Part shown: positions 1 through 8,452 of the stretch, piece by piece | How the letters are laid out: each line of letters starts with the position of its first letter | Numbering within the stretch: position 1 is the stretch's first letter | NCBI GenBank assembly: GCA_015501075.1 | Contig: JADNYJ010000765.1 | Coordinates: 1-13,866 of the forward strand | DNA length: 13,866 bases | Origin: Gymnopilus junonius | Taxonomy: Eukaryota > Basidiomycota > Agaricomycetes > Agaricales > Galerinaceae | Reading direction: 5' to 3' | Made by a program: the position numbers and the translations under genes | The notes under the pieces: model-generated | Seen by the model: the letters and a program-made list of their open reading frames with translations, nothing else | Told to the model about the DNA's origin: nothing | Databases searched by the model: none

Positions 1-62
1 AGCCAAGCAAACAGGATAGGCGAGGGAAAAGGGGAAAGAACTTAGCATACTACAGTACACGC
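1..62. other. Left flank of transposon-like element
   Basis: Purine-rich flanking DNA before the target-site repeat. I see no coding or RNA feature in it. Confidence 0.5.
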
Positions 63-70
63 ATTCCGAC
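63..70 (+). repeat. Target-site duplication, left copy
   Basis: The sequence ATTCCGAC here recurs at 1767-1774, just outside the other end of the inverted-repeat element. The exact length is ambiguous: 7 bp if the terminal repeats are 71 and 1767, 8 bp as annotated, or 9 bp with one mismatch if the element is 72-1766. The 8-bp version fits the hAT target pattern nTnnnnAn, whereas a 9-bp version would fit Mutator-like elements. Confidence 0.7.
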
Positions 71-71
71 T

Positions 72-639
72 ATGGCGGTGAAACTGTACATTAATTAATC
101 GCAATATATTCCCGGCGCAACCGCAACTTTTAGACCAATTTCCCTGTAAATTAAGCTATATTGACCCTATTCCATGAATTATGCTCGAGCACAGATATTT
201 TGCGCTCAAGCTCAATTTTTGAGGTGAAAGCGCAATCCTGAGCTAAGCTACTTTTAAGGAGCGACCTCGGAATCCAGTTCAGCAAGTTTAATTGTATAGC
301 GCAACATCCGATCATGCAGCTACTTTTAATTGCGCAGCTACTTTTTGAAGAGCTATCTTACAATTGCCTTCGGAGCGCATTTCCCAAGGGCAGCGGAGCA
401 CATTCTCACCCGGTCCAGGATAACCGAGTTAGCCGGTATGCCGGATAGCCGGCCTTCCAAATTGGGAAGCTGCTGGTCATTCACCTTCAAAGATCATCGA
501 TTTAAACATAGAGGGGTCTTTTACTAAGCTCCAAAACTATGATAATTAAATTCTATACATCAATAGCTTTCGAATGAGACCAATATCTCGATCGTCGGTG
601 CTCTGGTTGTTGAGTAATCGCGTCTTTCGTATATGAGCA
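72..639 (+). repeat. Left terminal inverted repeat (568 bp)
   Basis: Pairs with 1199-1766. It contains three copies of AGCTACTTTT (246-255, 318-327, 336-345) and five copies of GCGCAA or its complement (115-120, 200-205, 230-235, 299-304, 330-335), which are candidate transposase-binding subrepeats. A 65-codon open frame here is mirrored in the other arm and is not a gene. Confidence 0.92.
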
Positions 640-681
640 GAGGCTTGCACTGGGCCTATTCTTATCTTTCTGGTATCTGAA

Positions 682-1155
682 ATGCCTGAGCACCGTGAAG
701 AGGAAACGTCTTACGTTCAATTCACCGACACCTTCAACGAACTGGAGCCTGAAACATCGTTCCGCTTGCTGGGCCTCTATGCCGACGCGTCGAAAGCTGA
801 GGAAGAACCTTGTGATGCAGCCGATGGGCATGTCATTGCCTTGAGACCTGAGTATGGTCTTGTTAGAGGCACATGTTCAACCCAGACTGAACTCTATCCT
901 GCCGACTTTATACCGAAGGACGACGAGTCTTATACGCATGTCCTCGAGGATCTGGTTCTCATTGGTGCCCACAGAGGGAATAGGTCCATCATCTTGGATT
1001 TTACAGGCTATTACCTAAAGGTACATATGCATATTAACTGTATTTAAGGTCAGGCTCATTCAAATTGTGTACAGGTAGCGTACCTACTCCACACCTCGAT
1101 TCAGTTCTACACCAAGGAGGTCTGGAACAATTCCATCATGTGTGTCAGCAAGAGG
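682..1155 (+). pseudogene. Captured gene fragment inside the transposon (two exons, one intron)
   Basis: The element's core holds a reading frame with coding character. Exon a is 682-1020 (113 codons). A 54-bp intron, 1021-1074, starts GTACAT and ends TACAG. Exon b is 1075-1155 (27 codons, phase 0) and is followed directly by a strong GTGAGC donor at 1156. The element's right arm begins at 1199, within that second intron, so the remainder of the gene is missing. The frame is also open upstream of 682 to 637, so the true start may lie elsewhere. The protein is acidic at first (PEHREEE, ADASKAEEEPC) and ends with a hydrophobic, aromatic exon (ILDFTGYYLK, then VAYLLHTSIQFY). I do not recognise the family. 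Retention of an intron argues for capture from genomic DNA rather than from mRNA. It is most likely a truncated host gene piece without function. Confidence 0.55.
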
Positions 1156-1198
1156 GTGAGCTTTGCACTATTTACTTCCTATATTCATCAATAATCAA

Positions 1199-1766
1199 TG
1201 CTCATATACGAGAGACGCGATTACTCAGCAACCAGAGCACCGACGATCGAGATATTGGTCTCATTCGAAAGCTATTGATGTATAGAATTTAATTATCATA
1301 GTTTTGGAGCTTAGTAAAAGACCCCTCTATGTTTAAATCGATGATCTTTGAAGGTGAATGACCAGCAGCTTCCCAATTTGGAAGGCCGGCTATCCGGCAT
1401 ACCGGCTAACTCGGTTATCCTGGACCGGGTGAGAATGTGCTCCGCTGCCCTTGGGAAATGCGCTCCGAAGGCAATTGTAAGATAGCTCTTCAAAAAGTAG
1501 CTGCGCAATTAAAAGTAGCTGCATGATCGGATGTTGCGCTATACAATTAAACTTGCTGAACTGGATTCCGAGGTCGCTCCTTAAAAGTAGCTTAGCTCAG
1601 GATTGCGCTTTCACCTCAAAAATTGAGCTTGAGCGCAAAATATCTGTGCTTGAGCATAATTCATGGAATAGGGTCAATATAGCTTAATTTACAGGGAAAT
1701 TGGTCTAAAAGTTGCGGTTGCGCCGGGAATATATTGCGATTAATTAATGTACAGTTTCACCGCCAT
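1199..1766 (-). repeat. Right terminal inverted repeat (568 bp)
   Basis: Reverse complement of 72-639 with only scattered substitutions. It carries the mirror images of the AGCTACTTTT and GCGCAA subrepeats. Confidence 0.92.
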
Positions 1767-1774
1767 ATTCCGAC
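1767..1774 (+). repeat. Target-site duplication, right copy
   Basis: ATTCCGAC, matching 63-70. The next base differs from the base following the left copy (C against T), so a 9-bp duplication would need one substitution. Confidence 0.7.
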
Positions 1775-2084
1775 CACTGACAGTGCGACGCGTCTTTGCA
1801 GTAAAATGCTTGCTATATGATTGTGTATATATACCTATTCTGCACATAGCGAGTTTAGAGCAGAAGGTGGGGAGGAAGAAATCCCGATGAAAGTCGGGAC
1901 TCGGAGAAGGTGCTGAAAATGCATTATCTTGGAACAACAACAATAGCGTGACCATTTCCCACACCGAAGTAAATGATAAAAGACGCCACTCGTTGTTCAC
2001 CTTGTTCAACCAACAATTCAACGACAACGGGGCTGAATGCATAGTCCGCCAGCATACAAGTAAGCCAATTCTGGAAATTTTCAC
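1775..2084. promoter_or_regulatory. Upstream region of the F-box gene
   Basis: A TATATATA stretch at 1826-1833 is the only TATA-like sequence before the F-box gene. At 2060-2106 there is a possible 47-bp 5'UTR intron: donor GTAAGC, branch-like CTGAT at 2091-2095, acceptor GCAG. If spliced, the mRNA would start translation at the second methionine (2112). A 134-codon minus-strand frame overlaps this region, but it runs into the transposon arm and looks fortuitous. Confidence 0.35.
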
Positions 2085-3719
2085 ATGGAACTGATATGGC
2101 CTGCAGATCCCATGTCTATCTCCCGAAAGTATGGCCTTCTGCAAAAGAAAAGCGAGTATGAGGAAGAGCGACGCTCTCTTCTCCTGCAGGTATCAGAAAT
2201 CGAGTGCAAGATAAAGGAAATTCAAGCTGAATACGGCGCCATACATAACAGCGAAATACCTTTCATGAAGCTCCCGATAGAGGTAACCTGCATGATCTTT
2301 GAGTATGCAGCACCATATTCAACCGTGAGGAGTCAAGAGCCAGCAAAGCTACTTCTGCCAGAAGTTGTCGTTTCCCATGTTTGCCGTACATGGCGCAAAA
2401 TATCCCTCGGATTCCCTCGTCTTTGGACCGCCTTTAGTCACGACGCGTCCCTCACCCCTCGCGTTCCTCTAGACCGATTTGACGCCTACTTGGAAAGATC
2501 AACGTCACACCATCTCGACTTATGGTTTGGATTCAAAAAAGCCGACAAATTTACGGAACATTTCAAACTTTTGGAGAACGCGTTACCCCATATAGCACGT
2601 TGGAGGTGTTTTACTTTTTCGTCCGATACCCATTCAGATATATTGGCGGTTCTGCGCTTCCTTGGACGGCTCAAGTCAACGGCAGCACCCCAGCTACAGC
2701 ACATTTCACTTCGTCCTGCCTTCGGTGACCTTCGGAGACTTGGCATTATGGCTCCGCATGTCGATACCAACACAGCTTCTACGCTCTTTGTGGATGGCGC
2801 GCCGAAGCTGAGATCCTTGATGCTAGATGGCACATCCGGGTTTATTTATCTCCCTCTGTTATCCAACATCACGACCCTTCGTATTGAAGTCCCGGACGGT
2901 CATGCTTACAGCATCCCCCTTTCATGGCCCACTCTCCAGCACGTTTTATCTGTACCTTCCCTCACAAATTTGTCCTTGGTCAGGGAGATGTTAGATATTA
3001 CTGATTCCCATTTCGACCCTCAATGTCCAATCAAGATGGGCAGCCTGAAACACCTCCGTTTTGGCTCCAACGACGCACTCATATTTATCTTGTCAGTACT
3101 GCATGCGCCGTTACTCGAAACACTATTCCTTGATAACATATGGCTTCCATTTGATATGGTCACCATTCCGGTCGTCACTGATATTGGCCATGGATCACAT
3201 GCATTTCCCTTACTGAAGTCAGTCTCCTTCTCCCAAGTCCACTCTTCTTCTGTCTACCCTCATGAAACGTTATACTTCACACGAATGTTGGAGTCAGCAA
3301 CTGAGATATGCATCTGTAATAAAAGCTATGTTGATAGCATGTTCGAAACCCTTCTCAATGACCGTGATTTGAACCAAAAATACTGGACCATTGTGAAGCA
3401 CATCACCCTTTGTCCCCGGGTCGCAAAAGAACTCAAAGATGTCATACGATTTGCGGCAGATCATCCAGAAAATGGTTTGGTCGTCCATGTATCTGAAGAG
3501 ACAGTCAAATACTGGAAAAAATACAAAACCGAGTACACATCAGTCGATGTCCTGAAGAAGTGGTGCAGCATCGACGTGATACATTCCATGAATCCTCCAT
3601 GGAGCGGCCCTTGGCCGCCTGATGACTGCACACCCATCGATCGTCTTTCAGATGGTGGAGACCCGTTTGACATGAACCTCTATTTTGAGCCATTCTCTGA
3701 CGGTAATGCTACCACTTAA
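2085..3719 (+). CDS. F-box-like domain protein
   Basis: Single-exon frame of 544 aa. Residues about 15-50 are a charged heptad-like coiled coil (KKSEYEEERRSLLLQV, then EIECKIKEIQAEY). An F-box-like domain follows at about 59-118 with the hallmarks of the Agaricomycete family: IPFMKLPIEVTCMIFEYAA, later VSHVCRTWRKISLGFPRLWTAF. The remaining 420 residues are leucine-rich with irregular repeats such as LRSLMLDG, LTNLSLV, LKHLRFGS and LLETLFLDNIW, suggesting a degenerate leucine-rich-repeat substrate-binding region. F-box proteins bind Skp1 in SCF ubiquitin ligases and recruit substrates; the substrate here is unknown. The start is either 2085 or Met10 at 2112. The second fits a possible 5'UTR intron (2060-2106) that would remove the first ATG. 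No internal stop or frame break is seen. Confidence 0.88.
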   Translation: MELIWPADPMSISRKYGLLQKKSEYEEERRSLLLQVSEIECKIKEIQAEYGAIHNSEIPFMKLPIEVTCMIFEYAAPYSTVRSQEPAKLLLPEVVVSHVCRTWRKISLGFPRLWTAFSHDASLTPRVPLDRFDAYLERSTSHHLDLWFGFKKADKFTEHFKLLENALPHIARWRCFTFSSDTHSDILAVLRFLGRLKSTAAPQLQHISLRPAFGDLRRLGIMAPHVDTNTASTLFVDGAPKLRSLMLDGTSGFIYLPLLSNITTLRIEVPDGHAYSIPLSWPTLQHVLSVPSLTNLSLVREMLDITDSHFDPQCPIKMGSLKHLRFGSNDALIFILSVLHAPLLETLFLDNIWLPFDMVTIPVVTDIGHGSHAFPLLKSVSFSQVHSSSVYPHETLYFTRMLESATEICICNKSYVDSMFETLLNDRDLNQKYWTIVKHITLCPRVAKELKDVIRFAADHPENGLVVHVSEETVKYWKKYKTEYTSVDVLKKWCSIDVIHSMNPPWSGPWPPDDCTPIDRLSDGGDPFDMNLYFEPFSDGNATT

Positions 3720-4096
3720 ACACTTTCTTGCGCTCCTTCGTCGAAGACTTCAAAGCATAGGCACCTTGAATTAGACCCTTCTTGATACGTTATGCCCTAA
3801 TGCATTCTCTCGCCATAAAATACTTACAATTGAACGTATGTTTTACATACCGTTATTTGCTGTTTCAATATTTTCCTCAAAATGTTACATATTGTGTTAT
3901 AATTATCGTGTTCTTTCAGATGCCAACCAATCTGGCGTCGTTCTGGAAATTTTCAATGCAGTCGCAGCTCAACCCACTCTCCCATGCATATGGAGTATAG
4001 TGTTTTGTTCTAGAAAAATTTGCAATGTACAGACACACCTCACTCCCCCGTTGATATCTGGTTGACATGAGGAGAGGAAATATAAGAGTGAAAATT
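3720..4096. other. Intergenic: F-box 3' flank and tRNA 3' flank
   Basis: AT-rich DNA with short overlapping open frames (72-75 codons, 3782-4065) that lack any recognisable coding pattern. It most likely holds the F-box 3'UTR. I see no repeat or RNA gene. Confidence 0.5.
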
Positions 4097-4107
4097 AAAA
4101 ATTAAAA
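4097..4107 (-). terminator. RNA polymerase III terminator for tRNA-Gly
   Basis: On the minus strand, downstream of the tRNA, there is a run of four T (4107-4104) followed by a run of five T (4101-4097), about 21-31 nt past the mature 3' end. Such T-runs on the non-template strand end pol III transcripts. Confidence 0.6.
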
Positions 4108-4127
4108 TCTTTTCAAAGGTGAACGAA

Positions 4128-4210
4128 TGCATTAAGGGGGAATCGAACCCCCGGCGGGTCGAGCTTACTCGACATGGCAACGACCCAGGTTACCACTACC
4201 CCATTAATGC
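4128..4210 (-). tRNA. tRNA-Gly (GCC) with 12-nt intron
   Basis: A complete cloverleaf folds on the minus strand. The acceptor stem GCATTAA/TTAATGC has 7 pairs, with discriminator A at 4128. The D stem is GGGT/ACCT with a G-U closing pair and loop AGTGGTA. The anticodon stem is GGTCG/CGACC, with loop TT-GCC-A and U38 after the intron. The variable loop has 4 nt, and the T stem is GGGGG/CCCCC with loop TTCGATT. The anticodon GCC is at 4178-4176 and reads GGC/GGU. A 12-nt intron (4174-4163, TGTCGAGTAAGC) sits between positions 37 and 38, the standard eukaryotic nuclear site. Mature length is 71 nt without CCA, normal for tRNA-Gly. The internal pol III promoters are present: an A box like TGGGGTAGTGG and a B box GGTTCGATTCC. 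No CCA is encoded, as expected in a eukaryotic nucleus. Confidence 0.94.
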
Positions 4211-4659
4211 ATATTACATACATGGTCTCTTGGCTATCAGCTAGAGTAGACAGTAAACTTGTCTAAGTAATTGGGAAGAGGATCGGAAAGTAAAATCAAA
4301 TACAGCTTTTGAAGGCAATTGTAAAAAAACTACAAAAGGTACGAAGTCTTATGCTTCTGCTTGCTTTCGTGGCAGAGAATCCTTATTCCAGATATTTAAC
4401 GAACTTTCCCCGACCCAGGGAGTGGCACAAGTGACAAGATTAACTCGGGATTGCAACTTGGGCTGAGTAAATCGACAGGGTAATTTTATTTATCCCAGTT
4501 TCCGCAAATTTTAGCCCCACGTTCCTAAAAAGTACGCAAATATTCGCAACTGCACATCTATCCAGCTTCGACTAAATCAAATCAGTAATTGTTCGGTAAG
4601 AGAGCCTAAAAGGACAATGACATCAGATCACTGAAGGATTGTGATCGTGAGAACCTCAA
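4211..4659. other. Intergenic region between tRNA and J-protein gene
   Basis: No open frame with coding character, no RNA gene and no repeat that I can see. It separates the divergently transcribed tRNA and J-protein genes. Confidence 0.5.
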
Positions 4660-4666
4660 TACGTGT
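4660..4666 (+). promoter_or_regulatory. Possible unfolded-protein-response element (UPRE-2-like)
   Basis: TACGTGT lies 175 bp upstream of the J-protein start. The TACGTG core is the UPRE-2 sequence bound by yeast Hac1, and ER co-chaperones of this type are known stress-response targets. A 7-mer match is weak evidence alone. A pyrimidine-rich tract at about 4726-4749 lies between it and the start codon and may mark the transcription start area. Confidence 0.3.
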
Positions 4667-4840
4667 CCGACCCTGTCCAAATATATCCTGCCAACTCCAA
4701 CAACGGTTCGAATCTGAACGATCACCTCCCTCTCTTCCTTCACACTCCCTGCGCAGCCCAAGCCTTGGATCTTAGACGCCTAGATCTCCGTCCTTACTAG
4801 TTCTGGCCTAATATTTGGATTTTTGCTATCACCAGCGACA

Positions 4841-6874
4841 ATGCGTTTATTCGCACTCGCCTCTCTTTTATTGCTGTTATCCTCGAACAATGACCTGTCC
4901 TTATTCGTCTCGGCGGAACCTTCGGGGCTTTACCCACCAGGCCTTCAGCCACTCATCACCAAAGGAAATGTCCTGCTTGCGTCAGGACAGTTCAGCGAAG
5001 CTGCAAAAATCTACTCTGAAGCCATAGGTAAGGCGTGTCTTGTTCCACTCTGCCACCTTGGCTGACTTGTCCATTTTAGAACAATCGCCAGCAGATTATC
5101 TGCTCTACTACAAGCGAGCTACCGCCTACCTTTCCTCGCAACGGCACAATTCCGCCCTGGAAGATTTTGAGAAAGTCCTCTCACTCACCTCAAACACATT
5201 CGATGCTGCGCACCTCATGAAAGCCCGCATCCATACCCGAGACGGTCACTTCTCCTTAGCCAAACCCTCTTTGGCGGCCTACATCAAGGCCAAAGGCAGA
5301 GATAAGGAAGCAGAGGAACTGGAAGCAGAGATCAAGGAGGGCGAGAGGCTGATGAACAAGGCTGAAAAGGAGCGTAGCGCAGAGCTGTGGAATGCTTGCG
5401 TGGAGAGTGCCACGGAGGCGCTGCGGGTGGCGAGCCACTCGGTACAGATTCGTACGTGGCGTGCCGAATGCTCGCTAGCAGCTGGAGATGTCGAGAGTGC
5501 TGTCGGCGATTTAACGTAAGTACCGGGGTGCTATCCCCCGACAACAATGCCACCGAACCTCAGCTGATGTTTTTCCTTTTTTTCAGTCGTCTTTCGCATC
5601 TCTTACCACCTTCAACTCAGCTCCTTACGCACATCTTCCGATTATCCTATTTCCTCCTCCCGTCATCACCCACACCACTCAACGTCCTGAAACAATGTTT
5701 CCACTACGACCCTGAGTCAAAACCTTGTCTCGCCTTACGCCGCATGTTAAAATCCTTCGACAAGTCCTTTGCTCAACTGGATGAGTTATTAGCGAAGGAG
5801 GACTGGCGCGGTGCCATCAAGCTCATTCTCTCTCCAGAGGGTGGGAAGAACGGCGACCTCTGGAAGCGATGGGAGGAGGCTATGACCAAGGAAGTGGGGT
5901 CGGATAAAGAAATCCTACCCCTCGTCCCACCCACCCTTATACAAGCTACTACTCCCAGTGCTTCCCCAACCTCCACTTCAGCTAACTCCAAGAAGAGCAA
6001 GAAGGCACCGCAAATTCGCATACCTTCAGCAGCCAAAATGTCGCCTCAACGCCAAACACTCGTTAGAGCTTTATGTAAGTCATACACCCACATGGCTGAC
6101 GCCGTCAAATCCTCGGCAGACTACAAGAGTCAGATGGAAAGGTGGTGTGATGAGCTGTTGACTCTGGATGGCTGCAAGGATGACGTGGATGGCTTGGTGG
6201 GTAAGGGTGAGGCATTACTAGCCAAGGAAGAATTTGAGGAGGCTGTAAGGACATTTGAAAGGGCATTTGAGGCTAGTGGGAGGTCGGATCGGAATGTAAG
6301 TATTAGTTTCTGCTCGTTTTATCTCCCTTTCTTCAAAACATATGCGCATATACTTACCCTTTTATCGGTTTAGATCCACGAACGGCTGCAACGGGCCCAG
6401 AGGGTGCTGAAGCAGAGCAAGCAAAAGGATTATTACAAGGTCGTCGGTGTCTCAAGGGATGCTGACGAGAAGACCATCAAGAAGGCCTAGTATGTCTTCT
6501 TTCCTCTTTGTCCTGTGACAAGTCTCACCTCTTCCCATTCCTATAGCCGTAAGGCCGCCAAATCAGCTCACCCCGACAAGGGTGGGTCAGAAGCGAAAAT
6601 GGCTGCACTCAACGAAGCCTACGAGGTGCTCTCCAATCCCGAGCTCCGCGCCCGATATGACGCCGGCGAGGATCCTATGGACCCCATGGCTCAGCAAGGC
6701 GGGCATCCATTCGCCAATGGACAGCACCCCTTTGCGCAGTTCTTCCACGCTGCTGGGAGTGCAGGAGGTCAGGGAGGCAGAGGAGGGATGCCCAGAGGGT
6801 TTCCGGGTGGGTTTCCTGGGGGATTTCCGGGTGGAGAGGGTGGTTTCCAGTTCCATTTTAGCAATGGACGGTGA
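4841..6874 (+). CDS. DNAJC3: ER-lumenal TPR and J-domain co-chaperone, DNAJC3/P58IPK-like
   Basis: Five exons: 4841-5027, 5080-5515, 5587-6295, 6374-6489, 6547-6874. The introns of 52, 71, 78 and 57 bp all have GTAAG or GTATG donors. The sum is 1776 nt, giving 591 aa in a continuous frame. Residues 1-25 form a signal peptide with the hydrophobic core LLLLLSS. Tetratricopeptide repeats run from about 35 to 440 (for example KGNVLLASGQFSEAAKIYSE, later GKGEALLAKEEFEEAVRTFE). A J domain is at about 463-525 with DYYKVVGV and the essential HPD at 491-493, which stimulates Hsp70/BiP ATPase. A Gly/Phe-rich tail of GGFP repeats follows. In this family the TPRs hold unfolded clients in the ER lumen and hand them to BiP. 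A Ser/Thr/Lys-rich insert (TTPSASPTSTSANSKKSKK) near residues 330-350 interrupts the TPR array. No KDEL/HDEL retention signal is present; the protein ends FSNGR. Confidence 0.93.
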
Positions 6875-8353
6875 GGAAGGCAGTGAGTGGCCTAATGCTC
6901 ATGCGGGGCCCGGGGATGGGATATGCATGAGTCATTGGAAGGAACCACTGGTGCTGTTGATGGTAATGATCTGGGTTTGGGGTTTGTCGAGATTTGTATA
7001 CGACGTCGGCGGGGGTCCTGCCGATGCCAATGTCCTTTCTTATATGCAGCTTGGGCGGGACGTAGGGCGCTTCTGGAATACTTTAAGTGGCTATATGCGC
7101 ATTTTCGATATTCGGTGATGAGAGTTCCGGGAGAACGGACATGTACAATGGTGCTGAAGTGACTTGTATTTGTTAGATACCTACTTTTAGTAAGCCAATT
7201 GCTAATGAAAGCTGTATTCGTGTTAGCTGTCGGTGGAGACCAAACGAGGCAAACGCCTTCCCTAAAGAGCATTGTGATCGAGTATCGCACAAATCGAGTA
7301 AATTTGAAATTAAATACTCCAAATGGCAGTCCTTATACCACATTCGGATGGTAAGTCTTTCAATCGACCAAGCACATCAAAATTTCTTTACGCCTTTTCC
7401 TGTGGTGACAATATCATGGTTTGGTGCAAGATCACGATTAGGTGGGGAGCAGTGTAAGCCAAAATGTGACTGTACCTGATGAACAATTTGATCAGGAATA
7501 GTTCTGTATTTGGCTTGGGTGGCTCGGAGAATGTAGTTGAAGATTTCTGAAAGAGGCACAGCGCATTACTATGTCACCTTACTATTATTTCTGCTCTCGT
7601 GCGGTGCACTGCACCCGGCTCCGTCGGGATCTTGACGGACACTGTGCTCTTGTCTACTTAAGATTCGAGATTCGTCTAACTTGAATCATGAAGATCTCGA
7701 AAACATTTGATAGAACTTAAAATGTAAATTCCCGAATTACATTATCGATTTATGTCTAATGACTGTCTATTTTAATTCAGTACGGCGTCACTTCAACGTT
7801 ATGGACATCAAGAGCAATTTACATCATTACCACTGTTCCTCTTGAGAACTGGCTGCGGGACCTTTGAGAATTGCAGTGTCATCCAAGAGAACAAGGTGGC
7901 GGATTTAGCATGCCTCAGATATACGCACCACATTCTGTATCGCCATTTCGCCCGACATGGGTGGTTGCACTGCTTAATGTCAGTATGCCTGTGTTTTCCA
8001 TTATACTGGCTGCCTAGCCACTGCCCGGTTTTGTAATCCGGATCAGGACTTAATGAGTGGAAGTGAGTCGATGAGCGTTTAATATCTAATCTCACGCCCA
8101 TTCCTCAATGTAACAGAAGCCAGTGGAGGGAGATATACATTATTAAGCAATATTCCAGCGCTTCTCCAGAGTCTCCTCACTCCTTACTAGATTACGGGAT
8201 CTAGATTAACTTCGGGGGAATCACGGACACATACAGCTGTACTATTCTTCCCACATAACAACGAGGACTTAGGGCATGCTTACCGTTTGGTCTTATGACA
8301 TGCAGAATTGCTTCCTTCCGTTAAGATATCTTTACATCCACAATCTCAAGGGC
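6875..8353. other. Long intergenic region between J-protein and membrane-protein gene 1
   Basis: About 1.5 kb. Open frames here (on the plus strand to 7162, and on the minus strand at 6892-7290 and 7808-8101) lack homologous-looking domains or splice structure and look fortuitous. The first 300 bp are GC-richer than the rest and are probably 3'UTR of the J-protein gene. A small perfect palindrome (GGTGCACTGCACC, 7603-7615) is the only local structure noted. Confidence 0.5.
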
Positions 8354-8360
8354 TATAATA
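8354..8360 (+). promoter_or_regulatory. Possible TATA box of membrane-protein gene 1
   Basis: TATAATA, 93 bp upstream of the start codon at 8453, is followed by a pyrimidine-rich tract (8385-8420) typical of fungal transcription starts. It is at roughly the same distance as the TATAAAA of the paralogue. Confidence 0.25.
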
Positions 8361-8452
8361 GAAAATACTTCTCTGTAGGACATTACTTCTTATCTTTTTC
8401 TGCATCTCTTCCTTTTTTTCTCGTATGTTTCCTCTTCCTTGACGACCTTACG

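Larger units (their letters stand above)
71..1767. mobile_element. Non-autonomous DNA transposon with long terminal inverted repeats
   Basis: Two 568-bp arms (72-639 and 1199-1766) are reverse complements with no indels: position i pairs with 1838 minus i throughout. By eye only about three mismatches exist, for example near 186, 611 and 626. The outer ends read TATGGCGGTG and CACCGCCATA, and a short direct repeat flanks them, as expected of cut-and-paste transposition. The 559-bp core has no DDE-type transposase and instead holds a fragment of a multi-exon gene. Long arms and captured host sequence resemble Pack-MULEs, but the superfamily is uncertain because the target duplication could be 7, 8 or 9 bp. 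The near-identity of the arms implies recent insertion or gene conversion between arms. The right end lies about 320 bp upstream of the F-box reading frame. Confidence 0.8.

Noticed and set aside
330..527. 65-codon frame in the left transposon arm, repeated identically at 1508-1311 on the other strand
   Set aside because: The identity is a consequence of the inverted repeat. The frame starts from a non-ATG codon and has no recognisable domain.
553..831. 92-codon minus-strand frame across the arm/core boundary
   Set aside because: Antisense to the captured exon, and it crosses the arm boundary; no coding features.
1740..2144. 134-codon minus-strand frame
   Set aside because: Overlaps the F-box gene start and ends inside the transposon arm, so it is a chance frame composed of unrelated sequence.
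6582..7118. 178-codon plus-strand frame overlapping the J-protein last exon
   Set aside because: Out-of-frame shadow. The J-protein exon has the HPD motif and the family-typical tail in another frame.
6892..7290. 132-codon minus-strand frame downstream of the J-protein gene
   Set aside because: No domain, no splice structure and no support from duplication; probably antisense of a 3'UTR.
7603..7615. Perfect short palindrome GGTGCACTGCACC
   Set aside because: Too short to be significant in 14 kb, and no gene feature is associated with it.
7808..8101. 97-codon minus-strand frame
   Set aside because: A stand-alone short frame with unremarkable composition and no partner exon.
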